Assembly: GCA_007753675.1 (NCBI GenBank)
Contig: CP036432.1
Span: forward strand, 9,829,381-9,893,380
Length of the DNA stretch: 64,000 nt
DNA from: Stieleria magnilauensis
Lineage (GTDB): Bacteria; Planctomycetota; Planctomycetia; Pirellulales; Pirellulaceae
Direction of reading: 5' to 3'
Both the position numbers and the translations under genes were made by a program. Shown here piece after piece: positions 42,628 through 52,289 of the stretch (position 1 is the stretch's first letter; each line of letters starts with the position of its first letter). Under the pieces are notes generated by a model that did no database searches, had not been told where the DNA came from, and saw only the letters and a list, made by a program, of their open reading frames with translations.

Positions 42628-45600
42628 ATGAATCCATCTTCTCCCCACGCCGCTGCCCGACACGACGCCGCATCCAGGCTTCGACGCCGCCTGCTCGGCC
42701 AACTACGCCTCATCACGCTCTGCGCGTTTGCCTTGGCCACCATCAGTGTCGCCCAGGCTGATGACGCCGCGACGCGAAAAGCGAAAAAGCCGCCCCGCAA
42801 GCCTGCCGTCAAAGACGCCAAAAACACCGACACCGGACTGCCGGATCCGCCCCAGGATCCCGCCCTGGCCCAGTTCGGCATCTACGAAAAAACGGCACCC
42901 CGCGCGGAATCGACCGATCCGATCGTGACCACGTTGCCCCTGACGCTGCGACCGAATGATCGCATCGCACTGATCGGCAACGCCTTGCTGGAACGGTCCG
43001 GCGAATTCGGGCATCTGGAAGCGATGATCCAACAATCGTTCCCCGATCACCAATTGACCGTGCGCCATCTGGCCTGGACGGCCGACGAGATCGACCTTCA
43101 ACCCCGACCCGATAACTTTGCCGATACGCTGCAACACCTGCACCACGAACGAGTGGATGTCATCTTCGCCGCTTATGGGTTCAACGAGTCGTTTGCCGGG
43201 GACGCCGGATTGGACCGGTTCCGTGATGCACTCGGTCGCTACCTCACCGAACTAAAAACCAAAGCCTTCAATGGCCACTCCGCACCGCGGCTGGTCCTGG
43301 TTTCCCCCATCGCCAATGAAAACCTGCCAAACATTCCGGCCGCGGATCTCAACAACGACACCATTGGGAAATACGTCAAGGTGATGCGAGACGTCGCGGC
43401 CGAGCAAGGTGTGGGGTTCGCCGACGTCTTTGACGAGACACGCCGGCAATTCGAGAGCCTGGGGTCGGACCACACGATCAACGGCATCCATCTCAATCAA
43501 GACGGCGACCGGTTCTTTTCAAAGACCTTGTTTGAAAAACTGTTTCGCCGCGACGCTCCCGACGTCAAACCCGAGTTGCTCCAAGTCATCGCGGACAAGA
43601 ACCGGCAATTCTTCCGACGGTTTCGACCGCTCAACACGTTCTACTACACCGGCGGACGCAGCAAGGCGTACGGCTATCTGGACTTTCTGCCGGCGATGCG
43701 AAATTTTGATTTGATGACCGCCAATCGTGACGCGAAGATCTGGGAACTCGCCGCCGGAAAGACACGGTCAACCGAAATCGACGACAGCAATTTGCCCCCG
43801 ATGCCGGAAACCAAGCAAAGTCGCGGGGCGAATGTTTGGATGACTGCCGCCGACGAACAACAGGCGTTTCAGATGGACCCGCGATTTGAAGTCAACTTGT
43901 TCGCCGGTGAAGAACAATTCCCTGAGATCGCCAACCCGATCCAAATGCGTTGGGATTCCCGCGGTCGCCTATGGGTCAGTTGTTCGACGACGTACCCGCA
44001 CGTCTATCCCGGCAAGGAACCCAACGACAAACTGGTCATCTTGGAAGACAGCGACGGGGACGGCCGGGCCGACAAGTCAACCGTTTTCGCCGATGACCTG
44101 CACGTGCCGCTGTCGTTCGAGTTCGGTGACGGCGGCGTCTATGTGTCCGAGCAACCCAACCTGAGTTTCTTGAAAGATACCGACGGCGATGACCGAGCCG
44201 ACGTGCACGAAGTCGTGTTGACGGGTTTTGGAACCGAAGACTCACACCATTCGTTGCACGATTTCACCTGGACGCCTGACGGAGACCTGATCTTTCGCGA
44301 ATCGATCTTTCATCATTCGCAAGTCGAGACGCCATACGGACCGGTCCGACAACAGAACAGCGGCTGGTTTCGATTTCAGCCCCGGACGCAGCGGCTGGTC
44401 GGATTCGGAAGCTACCACAGCACCAACCCCTGGGGCGTGACCTTCGACGACTGGGGGCAACACATGGCCAGTCACCCCGTCTACGCCGAAGCCTTTCATT
44501 CACTCGACCCGCCCTACCCCGCGCAACACCCCAAACCGACGGGGCTGCAAGCCTACTCGGGCGTGTGCGGTCACCACATGATCGACTTCCCGACGTTCCC
44601 TGCCGAATTGCAAGGCGGGTTCATTAAGGTCCGCTACAAACCGACCAACCGCGTCGAGATTCACAAATGGGTCGAAGGCGAATTCGGGTACAACGAGGAG
44701 TACGTCGGAGACCTGTTGTTCAGCAAGAACCTGAGCTTCATCCCCGTCGACTTGCAATGGGGACCACGTGGCGCGCTGTATGTCTGCGACTGGTACAACC
44801 CGATCAAAGGCCACGCGCAGTATTCGCTCCGCGATCCACGCCGCGACCGAGATTCCGGACGGATCTGGAGGATCACCGCCAAGGGGATCCCGCTACAAGA
44901 ACCTGCAAAAATCGCGGACGCATCGGTCGGCGAGCTGCTGCAATTGCTCAAACGACCCGAGTACCGCGTCCGCGATTGGGCCAAACGTGAGCTGCGTGAA
45001 CGTGACCGCGACGAAGTGCTGCGCAAGCTCGACGACTTTCTCGTGAACCTTGATTCATCCGACCCACGCTTTCGGCACCACCAGATCGAAGCGATTTGGA
45101 CCTACCGAACGATCGGCTTGGTCGACTTGCCCGACAGCATCAACCCGCCGATCGGAAACGTTGCATCCCCACGTCCGTCACAGGTTCCAACAGGTGCGGG
45201 TGAACGGACCGATCACCTGCCCAGCCTTGCCCTCGCGACCGCCACACTGCGGCAATTGCTGTCCTGCGACGATTCGCATGCCCGCGCCGCGGCCACTAAA
45301 CAGCTGCGTTATTGGCATCCCTACATGGACGACGCCATCGAACGGCTCAACCGCAGCGCCAACGACGCCAACGGCATCGTCCGCATGCAAGCCGTGATCG
45401 CGGCAACCTATGTCGGCACACAAGCGGCATTGGAAGCGGTCCTGGATGTGTTCAACCACCCCCGCGACGGACACCTGCAATACGCGATCACCTGCGCCCT
45501 GGGTTCCAGAACACTGCGCCCGCACTGGGAAAACGACGATCGCTGGGGCATCGCGCTGCGCCTCCGGCAAGCTGCCAAGGACAGCACGATCAAAGAGCCC

Positions 45601-46623
45601 ACACCGGGAGCCACCGACGCACAGTTCGATTCCCAAAAGAACGTCAACGTCGTCCAAATTTCCGCCATCCCGGAAAAGATGTTGTTCTCCGTGACCCGCA
45701 TCACGGCCACACCGGGACAACCGGTCAAGATCGTGTTCACCAACCCCGATGCGACCGACCACAACTTGGTGATCGTTAAACCGGGGGCGCTGGCGGAAGT
45801 CGGGATGGCGGCCAACGAAATGGCCAAAGACCCGCGCAACGCCAAATCGGATTTCATCCCGCGCGAAAAGAGCGATCTGATTCTGCACGCCACGCCGATG
45901 ATCGGACCGACCCGTTCGTCGTTGGTCGATGTGTTGCGATTTCGCGCGCCGACCGAGCCGGGAATCTATCCCTATGTTTGCACGTTCCCGGGGCACTGGG
46001 TGGTGATGAACGGGGTGCTGGTCGTCGCCGAGGACGCCGCCAGTGCAGAGCGACTGTTGGCCGGCAGCAAGCCCAAGATCATCAAGCAATGGACGATGGA
46101 TGACTTTGCCGACTTCGACAACGCGGCTCGCCAGGACGATCCCCAAGCTCGCTCGCGCGGGATGATGGCGTTCGTCAAAGCCAACTGCAATCAATGCCAT
46201 GTCGTCGCCGGTCACGGTGTGGACCTGGGCCCCAAACTGGAAGAGTCCGTGAAGAAACTCAAGGGCGTCGAGTTGCTGCGGCAAATGATCGAGCCCTCGT
46301 CCAAGATCCACGAAGACTATCAAACGTCGCGGTTTCTGCTAACGGACGGACGCATCGTCACCGGTGTCGTCGCCAGCGAGGACGAGACGACGTTCCAGGT
46401 GGCCACCAATCTGCTCACGCCCAACTCGTTGACCGAAGTCCGCAAACGCGACATCGAAATCCGCTCGGCGTCCAAGGTGTCACCGATGCCCGCAGGATTG
46501 CTGGACGTGTTGACCAAAGACGAAATCCTCGATCTGCACGCCTACGTCCAGTCCGGCGGCTACCGGTTGCCCGACCACATCGATCACCACCATCACCACG
46601 GTTCGGCGGATTCGACGAAGTGA
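42628..46623 (+). CDS. Multi-module secreted protein: SGNH-like, beta-propeller, HEAT, cupredoxin and cytochrome c
   Basis: A 1331-residue exported protein. After a signal comes an SGNH-hydrolase-like region (about 100-300) in which the expected GDS nucleophile motif reads IGNALLERS, so it may be non-catalytic. A PVC-type propeller (about 410-770) and HEAT-like repeats follow, then a type-1 copper cupredoxin with H1045, C1118, H1123 and M1127 (YVCTFPGHWVVM), and a cytochrome c with C1187-N-Q-C-H1191. A histidine-rich tail (DHIDHHHHHG) ends it. It appears to be a self-contained electron-transfer chain from an oxidised substrate through copper to heme. Substrate unknown. The ATG at 42628 precedes the signal peptide. 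Confidence 0.87.
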   Translation: MNPSSPHAAARHDAASRLRRRLLGQLRLITLCAFALATISVAQADDAATRKAKKPPRKPAVKDAKNTDTGLPDPPQDPALAQFGIYEKTAPRAESTDPIVTTLPLTLRPNDRIALIGNALLERSGEFGHLEAMIQQSFPDHQLTVRHLAWTADEIDLQPRPDNFADTLQHLHHERVDVIFAAYGFNESFAGDAGLDRFRDALGRYLTELKTKAFNGHSAPRLVLVSPIANENLPNIPAADLNNDTIGKYVKVMRDVAAEQGVGFADVFDETRRQFESLGSDHTINGIHLNQDGDRFFSKTLFEKLFRRDAPDVKPELLQVIADKNRQFFRRFRPLNTFYYTGGRSKAYGYLDFLPAMRNFDLMTANRDAKIWELAAGKTRSTEIDDSNLPPMPETKQSRGANVWMTAADEQQAFQMDPRFEVNLFAGEEQFPEIANPIQMRWDSRGRLWVSCSTTYPHVYPGKEPNDKLVILEDSDGDGRADKSTVFADDLHVPLSFEFGDGGVYVSEQPNLSFLKDTDGDDRADVHEVVLTGFGTEDSHHSLHDFTWTPDGDLIFRESIFHHSQVETPYGPVRQQNSGWFRFQPRTQRLVGFGSYHSTNPWGVTFDDWGQHMASHPVYAEAFHSLDPPYPAQHPKPTGLQAYSGVCGHHMIDFPTFPAELQGGFIKVRYKPTNRVEIHKWVEGEFGYNEEYVGDLLFSKNLSFIPVDLQWGPRGALYVCDWYNPIKGHAQYSLRDPRRDRDSGRIWRITAKGIPLQEPAKIADASVGELLQLLKRPEYRVRDWAKRELRERDRDEVLRKLDDFLVNLDSSDPRFRHHQIEAIWTYRTIGLVDLPDSINPPIGNVASPRPSQVPTGAGERTDHLPSLALATATLRQLLSCDDSHARAAATKQLRYWHPYMDDAIERLNRSANDANGIVRMQAVIAATYVGTQAALEAVLDVFNHPRDGHLQYAITCALGSRTLRPHWENDDRWGIALRLRQAAKDSTIKEPTPGATDAQFDSQKNVNVVQISAIPEKMLFSVTRITATPGQPVKIVFTNPDATDHNLVIVKPGALAEVGMAANEMAKDPRNAKSDFIPREKSDLILHATPMIGPTRSSLVDVLRFRAPTEPGIYPYVCTFPGHWVVMNGVLVVAEDAASAERLLAGSKPKIIKQWTMDDFADFDNAARQDDPQARSRGMMAFVKANCNQCHVVAGHGVDLGPKLEESVKKLKGVELLRQMIEPSSKIHEDYQTSRFLLTDGRIVTGVVASEDETTFQVATNLLTPNSLTEVRKRDIEIRSASKVSPMPAGLLDVLTKDEILDLHAYVQSGGYRLPDHIDHHHHHGSADSTK

Positions 46624-46714
46624 GCCGATCCCGCTCTTATGATCCTGCGTCAAACTCATTCGGGATGTTCCAAACACATGGAATTCCCGGCCATTGGCGT
46701 TCCGGACTGGTCTA

Positions 46715-46852
46715 ACATGGAACGTCGATGATCCTGTCCTGGATGGCATTCGCGGCCCCTGGGAGTTATTGGATCTGACGTCGGATCACACCGAGCAAAC
46801 CGATCTGGCCGCGGAGTCCCCCGCGGAAGTCAACGCACTGGCCACACCGTAA
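46715..46852 (+). pseudogene. Sulfatase C-terminal remnant
   Basis: In one frame the DNA reads TWNVDDPVLDGIRGPWELLD, then LTSDHTEQTDLAAESPAEVN and a TAA. This is the usual ending of arylsulfatases (WELYDL..D..E..DLA). No start or catalytic part remains upstream, where the multi-module gene ends 90 bp before. Probably the scar of a lost sulfatase gene. Confidence 0.55.
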
Positions 46853-46959
46853 CGCAGGTGCGTCAACGAGGTCGGACCGATACCCAAGAAGAGAAAGACA
46901 AATCGAACGACGACGCCCTCTAGAGTTCACCTCACAGAATACGAGAAATTGGATCAATC

Positions 46960-46988
46960 CCAGCACGTGGCGTCAGCCAGTGGCGCGT
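46960..46988. repeat. 29-bp dispersed repeat, second copy
   Basis: Exact copy of 15063-15091, about 90 bp before the start codon of the fusion gene. Confidence 0.7.
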
Positions 46989-47080
46989 GTTGAGCGCGTG
47001 TTGAGCACACGTTGATCCCCCGACGCTCGCTGACACTTCCCGCTGGCATAGCTGAAAACCTTTCCCCCGGAGATTCCCCC

Positions 47081-50000
47081 GTGTTTTGCTGTTTGAAATC
47101 GGTGTCGTCGGCACTCACCGCAGTCGCGATGATGCTCGTTTATTCCTCGTCCTTGACGGCTCAATCCGACCCTGCGTCGCCCGATTGGTCGCCCGTCAAA
47201 GACGCGATGAGCAGTCGCTGGGCGAAACAGATCACACCGGACAACGTTTGGGCCCAGTACCCGCGTCCGCAAATGACGCGTTCTCAGTGGACCAATCTAA
47301 ACGGGTTGTGGGACTACGCCGTCAGCAACAGCGACGCCGAACAACCGAACCAGTGGACGGGAAAGATCCTCGTCCCATTCGCCATCGAATCGCCCTTGTC
47401 CGGTGTCGGCCGACGACTCAAGGCCGACGAAACACTCTGGTACCGAACCACCTTTGACCGGTCCGATGTCCTTCCCGGCGACCAGACCACTCCGTTTCGG
47501 ATTCACTTCGAAGCCGTCGACTATCGTTGCAACGTCTCGCTGAACGGTCGATCGTTGGGCGAGCACATCGGCGGGAACCTGCCGTTTTCATTCCTGGTGG
47601 AAGACGGCCTGCAAGACACACAAAATGAACTCATCGTCAAAGTCGTCGACGCTACCGATGCGACGGGCAAGTATCAGTTGCGTGGCAAGCAAAAGGTCGA
47701 GAACCGCGGCATCTTCTACACGCCGGTTTCCGGCATCTGGCAAACCGTTTGGATCGAACCGGTCGCCGCGTCGCACATCGTCGACTTGAAAGTCACCGGC
47801 GACGCCGGTGGGAACGTGGTCGTGCAAGCCAACACGCGGGGCGATTCAAAATCGATTCGCGTTGTCGCAAAAGACAAGAAGAAACAGGTTGCGCAATCAA
47901 CATCGGACAACGGCGAAGTTCAGCTCTCGATCGACGACGCCAAGCTCTGGTCGCCCGAATCGCCGTTTCTGTACGACTTGCAGATCGATCTGCTCGACGA
48001 CGCGGGACGAGTGATCGACTCGGTCGGATCCTACGTCGGTCTGCGAACGGTGGGGAAACAACGTGACGCCAACGGCGACCTGCGTCTGACGCTCAACGGC
48101 AAAGAGATCTTCCATTGGGGTCCCCTCGATCAAGGCTGGTGGCCGGGCGGATTGCTGACGCCTGCGTCCGACGAAGCCATTCGATTCGAAATCGACTTCT
48201 TGCAACGGGCCGGTTTCAACATGATCCGCAAGCACATCAAGGTCGAGCCGCGGCGGTACTACTACCACTGCGATCGGGCCGGCATGCTCGTCTGGCAGGA
48301 CCAGGTCGAAGGCGGTGCGGGATTCGAATCGGGTGAATGGCCGAAGTGGCAACGTTTGGATCGGAATCACGAAAAAGCGAACTTGCCCCGATCGTGGAAA
48401 TCCGGCGACCCGCTCGACGCGACCTGGCCCGACTGGGCTCACCAGCAATTCATGACCGAACTGAAGGGGATGGTCGATCACCTTTACAATCATCCGTCCA
48501 TCGTGACTTGGGTGCCCTTCAACGAGCGATGGGGCCAACATCGAACGATGGAAGTCGGCCAATGGATCGTCGACTACGATCCGACGCGACACATCAACAT
48601 CGCCAGCGGAGGCAATTTCTTCGCCGTCGGTGACATGGCCGACGAGCACGTTTATCCGCACCCGAACTTCCCCGTCGACGACGACCGCTATGACGACTTC
48701 GTGAAAATCGTGGGCGAATTCGGCGGCCACGGTTGGCCTGTTGCCGGTCATTTGTGGCGCAAGAGCGATCGCAATTGGGGCTACGGCGGGCTGCCGAAAA
48801 CCAAACAGGAATACATCGAACGCTACAAAGAATCGATCCGCCGTCTGGCCGACCTCAAACAGCGCGGCGTCGCCGGTGCCGTCTACACCCAAACGACCGA
48901 CGTCGAAGGCGAGATCAACGGATTGATGACCTACGACCGCGAAGTCGTCAAGATCGCCGCGGGACACTTGAAACAAATCGCCGTCGACGCCGGATTGATC
49001 TCCGGCGGAAACCGGCTGACCAAGACGCGGCCGAACATCATCATCGTCCTCGTCGACGACATGGGATACTCCGACCTCGGCTGCTACGGCGGCGAAATCG
49101 ACACCCCCAACATCGACGCACTGGCCGACGGCGGATTGCGGTTCACCCAGTTCTACAACCAAGGCCGATGCTGTCCGACGCGGGCGAGCTTGATCACGGG
49201 GCTGCAACCACACCAGGTCGGCATCGGGCACATGACCGCACCTCCCGGACAACCGCTCGGCTTTGAAGGACCCTACCAAGGCTATCTCAACGACAACTGC
49301 ACGACACTGGCCGAAGTGCTGAAATCGGCCGACTACACCACGCTGATGACCGGCAAGTGGCATCTGGGGGCCGATCGCAAAGAATGCTGGCCGCTGCAAC
49401 GAGGTTTCGACAAGTATTACGGATGCATCAGCGGTGCGATCAACTACTTCAAACCCGGCGGCGATCGTGGATTGACCGAAGGCAACGAAGCGATCGAGGT
49501 TCCCGAAGGTTTCTACGCCACCGATACCTTTACCGACAAAGCCATCGAATACATCGACGGCGCCACCGAGTCCGGCGACGCACCGTTTTTTCTGTACCTG
49601 GCCTACAACGCACCCCACTGGCCGCTGAACGCCAAATGTGAAGACTACCAAAAGTACCGCGGCAAATACAAAGACGGTTGGCGTGCGATGATGAAGGCGC
49701 GAAACGAGCGTCAACGCGAACTCGGCCTGCTTCGACAAGACACCACGCCCGCCGAACATCCCGGCCCGGCGTGGGACAGCCTGGATGAAAAACAACGCGA
49801 CCGCTTGGATGCCGTCATGGCGGCCTACGCCGGCTGCGTCGATTCGATTGATCAAAACATCGGCAAACTGGTCGGACACCTCAAAGCGATCGACCAACTG
49901 GACAACACCGTGATCTTCTTGCTCAGCGACAATGGCGCCTGTCAAGAAGGCGGCAACTTTGGCGTCGGCGACGAAGCCATGGTCAAGAATCCGCCGCTGG

Positions 50001-50560
50001 AAACGACCGCGGGTGTTCGCATCGGATTGCACTGGGCCGGGGCCTGCAATTCGCCCTATCGAAAGTACAAACACTACGTGCACGAAGGCGGTGCCTGCAC
50101 ACCAATGATCGCCCATTGGCCAGCTGGAATCGCGGAGAAGGACCGCGGAACGCTGATGCACCGACGAGCCTACTTGCAAGACTTCATGACCACGGTGATC
50201 GATCTGGCCGGCGGCTCCTATCCCCAGGAGATCCCGCAGTGCGAAGGTCAGTCGCTGGCGCCACTGCTGGCCGGCACACGTCAAGACATCCACTTCGACC
50301 CGATGTTCTGGGAACACGAAGGCAACGCGGCGGTCCGCATGGGCAAATGGAAACTCGTCCGCGAATACGAAAAACCGTGGGAGCTGTATGACTTCTCCAA
50401 AGACCGCAATGAACTCAATGACCTGTCAATGCAAAAGCCGGTCCTGCGCAAGGACATGATCCAAATGTGGGAATCCTGGGCCACGGAAACTGGGGTGGCA
50501 TTCCCCAAACGCTTCAACATGTACCAGTTTCTCAATCAGCAGAAAAAGACGCAGGAGTAG
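47081..50560 (+). CDS. Glycoside hydrolase family 2 - arylsulfatase fusion enzyme
   Basis: A 1159-residue secreted bifunctional enzyme. A signal peptide (MFCCLKSVSSALTAVAMMLV) leads to a GH2 part (about 40-645): sugar-binding and sandwich domains, then a TIM barrel with the acid/base E482 in VPFNERWG and probable nucleophile E546 in IVGEFGGHG. From about residue 650 a complete type I sulfatase begins (RPNIIIVLVDDMGYSDLG), with formylglycine motif C697-C-P-T-R, TGKWHLG and LLSDNGAC. The frame is continuous with no second signal, so this is a real fusion. It probably removes sulfate and a beta-linked sugar from the same polysaccharide. GGAG precedes the GTG start at 47081. Confidence 0.93.
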   Translation: MFCCLKSVSSALTAVAMMLVYSSSLTAQSDPASPDWSPVKDAMSSRWAKQITPDNVWAQYPRPQMTRSQWTNLNGLWDYAVSNSDAEQPNQWTGKILVPFAIESPLSGVGRRLKADETLWYRTTFDRSDVLPGDQTTPFRIHFEAVDYRCNVSLNGRSLGEHIGGNLPFSFLVEDGLQDTQNELIVKVVDATDATGKYQLRGKQKVENRGIFYTPVSGIWQTVWIEPVAASHIVDLKVTGDAGGNVVVQANTRGDSKSIRVVAKDKKKQVAQSTSDNGEVQLSIDDAKLWSPESPFLYDLQIDLLDDAGRVIDSVGSYVGLRTVGKQRDANGDLRLTLNGKEIFHWGPLDQGWWPGGLLTPASDEAIRFEIDFLQRAGFNMIRKHIKVEPRRYYYHCDRAGMLVWQDQVEGGAGFESGEWPKWQRLDRNHEKANLPRSWKSGDPLDATWPDWAHQQFMTELKGMVDHLYNHPSIVTWVPFNERWGQHRTMEVGQWIVDYDPTRHINIASGGNFFAVGDMADEHVYPHPNFPVDDDRYDDFVKIVGEFGGHGWPVAGHLWRKSDRNWGYGGLPKTKQEYIERYKESIRRLADLKQRGVAGAVYTQTTDVEGEINGLMTYDREVVKIAAGHLKQIAVDAGLISGGNRLTKTRPNIIIVLVDDMGYSDLGCYGGEIDTPNIDALADGGLRFTQFYNQGRCCPTRASLITGLQPHQVGIGHMTAPPGQPLGFEGPYQGYLNDNCTTLAEVLKSADYTTLMTGKWHLGADRKECWPLQRGFDKYYGCISGAINYFKPGGDRGLTEGNEAIEVPEGFYATDTFTDKAIEYIDGATESGDAPFFLYLAYNAPHWPLNAKCEDYQKYRGKYKDGWRAMMKARNERQRELGLLRQDTTPAEHPGPAWDSLDEKQRDRLDAVMAAYAGCVDSIDQNIGKLVGHLKAIDQLDNTVIFLLSDNGACQEGGNFGVGDEAMVKNPPLETTAGVRIGLHWAGACNSPYRKYKHYVHEGGACTPMIAHWPAGIAEKDRGTLMHRRAYLQDFMTTVIDLAGGSYPQEIPQCEGQSLAPLLAGTRQDIHFDPMFWEHEGNAAVRMGKWKLVREYEKPWELYDFSKDRNELNDLSMQKPVLRKDMIQMWESWATETGVAFPKRFNMYQFLNQQKKTQE

Positions 50561-50687
50561 CCCCGTTTTGCCTCTGGGGCCTGCCCATCGTAAAACGGAG
50601 GAATTAATTTCTTCACAGCGTCACCGATGAGACCACCGATAGCAGCGCAGCCCCACGGATTACTGGCACCCTTTCATCCGTGGGTTC

Positions 50688-50713
50688 GCCCTGCCATCGG
50701 TGGGCATTTTTTT
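50688..50713 (+). terminator. Possible intrinsic terminator after the fusion gene
   Basis: GCCC...GGGC with an inner CC-ATC-GG pairing is followed by ATTTTTTT, the longest T run in the area. A further hairpin, CCCACGGAT/ATCCGTGGG (50652-50682), lies just before it. It is about 130 nt after the stop of the fusion gene. Confidence 0.45.
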
Positions 50714-50800
50714 CGATGGTCAGCCCGAAAAATTGCAGCCGCATCAAAGAAGTGGGATAGGCTTCCAGCCTGTCGATCCCGACGCGCTCGCCGTCCACGT

Positions 50801-52252
50801 TCAACCGCCCACCACGTCGCGCAGCACATGCCCGTGGACATCGGTCAGCCGTCGATCGATTCCGTTGTGCCGGACCGTCAGCTGTTTGTGATCAATGCCC
50901 AGCAAGTGCAACATCGTGGCGTTGATGTCGTAAACCGTCGTCGCGTCCTCACGGTCTCGGGGACGAAAGCCCCACTGGTCACTTTCCCCAAACGTCCCCG
51001 GCACGACGCCGCCGCCGCACATCCAATTGGTGAACACGAAGGGATTGTGGTCCCGGCCTTCGCTGCCTTGAGAACACGGCATCCGCCCGAACTCGGTGGT
51101 CCACAAAATCAACGTGTCGTCCAACATCCCCCGCTGCGCCAGGTCTTTGATCAACGCCGCTGCTCCCCGCGACATCCCCAATGCCAACGGGCCATGATCG
51201 CGCGCGACGTTCTCGTGGCTGTCCCAGTTTCGGCGTGGAAACCCGTTGTCGTTGCCGCTCCAAATCTGCACGAATCGCACTCCGCGTTCAAGCAATCGCC
51301 GTGCGACGAGACACTTGCGGCCAAAGAACTCGGTTTCGGCTTTCGCGTTGATCTCCGTGTCATCGACGTGGGAACCTTCGTCGACGATTCCGTACAGATC
51401 GCGGATGTGCTGCGGCTCGGACGCCAGGTCGAGCGCGTCGGTGGCCGAAAGCTGCATCGCAGCGGCCAATTCGTAGGAACGGACGCGGGCGTCCAATCGG
51501 TCGTCACTCGGTCGTCGCGCCGCATAGGCGGCGTTGAGTTGTTTCAGTGCCTGCAACCCCGCGCGGTCGCTCTCGGGTGTGATAAAGTCGCTGTCCGGTG
51601 GAAACAAATCCGTAATCGGTGTCTTGCCGCTGGGCCGCAGCACCGTGCCTTGATGGCTGGCCGACAGGAACGCGTTGCCCCAGTTTTTGGCGCCGTTGGA
51701 CGCGAACCCGCGATGATCGGGCAACACGACGAAGGTCGGTAGATTCTCGTTTTCGCTGCCCAAGCCATAGGACACCCACGAGCCCGCGCTGGGGAATCCC
51801 GGCAAGTTAAATCCCGTGGTCTGCAGCAGCGTGCCCTGGCTGTGCACGCCGGTTTTGCCGACCAGATTGTGAATGAACGCGATCTCGTCGACGACGTCAC
51901 CGAGCGGCGCGACGATTTCGCTGAGCTGCTTGCCGCTTTGGCCGTACGGTTTGAATTTCCAAGGACTGGCAAAGCAATCACCGGGCTGGCTTTGAAACAG
52001 CTCGACGGTTTCACCGGGATCCCATGGCTCGCCGTTGCGTTTTTCCAAGACCGGTTTGTAGTCAAACGTGTCCACGTGGCTGGCCGCACCCGCCATGAAC
52101 AACTGCACGACCCGTTTGGCCTTGGGTGGATGATGCAGCACCACATCGGCCGTCGCGTCCTCGCGATGCAGCATGTCCGCCAGTGCGATCCCGGCCAGCC
52201 CACCCAGCCCCTGACGGAGGAGGGATCGGCGATGCATGGTCGCAGCGTTCAT
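50801..52252 (-). CDS. DUF1501 family protein with Tat-type signal (second copy)
   Basis: 483 residues from MNAATMHRRSLLRQGLGG, a twin-arginine signal, followed by the DUF1501 fold (VVQLFMAGAASHVDTFDYKP, ILWTTEFGRMPCSQGSEGRD). It is clearly paralogous to the 1340-2755 protein but diverged. It lies 38 bp downstream of the second DUF1553 gene on the same strand. Other ATGs at 52279 and 52237 are possible starts; I prefer 52252 because the signal is then compact. Function unknown. Confidence 0.88.
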   Translation of the reverse strand: MNAATMHRRSLLRQGLGGLAGIALADMLHREDATADVVLHHPPKAKRVVQLFMAGAASHVDTFDYKPVLEKRNGEPWDPGETVELFQSQPGDCFASPWKFKPYGQSGKQLSEIVAPLGDVVDEIAFIHNLVGKTGVHSQGTLLQTTGFNLPGFPSAGSWVSYGLGSENENLPTFVVLPDHRGFASNGAKNWGNAFLSASHQGTVLRPSGKTPITDLFPPDSDFITPESDRAGLQALKQLNAAYAARRPSDDRLDARVRSYELAAAMQLSATDALDLASEPQHIRDLYGIVDEGSHVDDTEINAKAETEFFGRKCLVARRLLERGVRFVQIWSGNDNGFPRRNWDSHENVARDHGPLALGMSRGAAALIKDLAQRGMLDDTLILWTTEFGRMPCSQGSEGRDHNPFVFTNWMCGGGVVPGTFGESDQWGFRPRDREDATTVYDINATMLHLLGIDHKQLTVRHNGIDRRLTDVHGHVLRDVVGG

Positions 52253-52289
52253 GGTCGGTCCGTTTTTGTGGTGGTGCATGGGGAAACCA

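Larger units (their letters stand above)
46624..47080. other. Intergenic region with a gene remnant and a dispersed repeat
   Basis: It contains a decayed sulfatase C terminus (46715-46852) and the 29-bp repeat at 46960-46988, then the promoter and Shine-Dalgarno of the fusion gene. Nothing else is supported. Confidence 0.6.

Noticed and set aside
47897..50317. An 806-codon open frame antisense to the GH2-sulfatase fusion
   Set aside because: The sense strand holds two complete catalytic domains; the antisense frame has no recognisable domain and such long antisense frames are usual in GC-rich genes.
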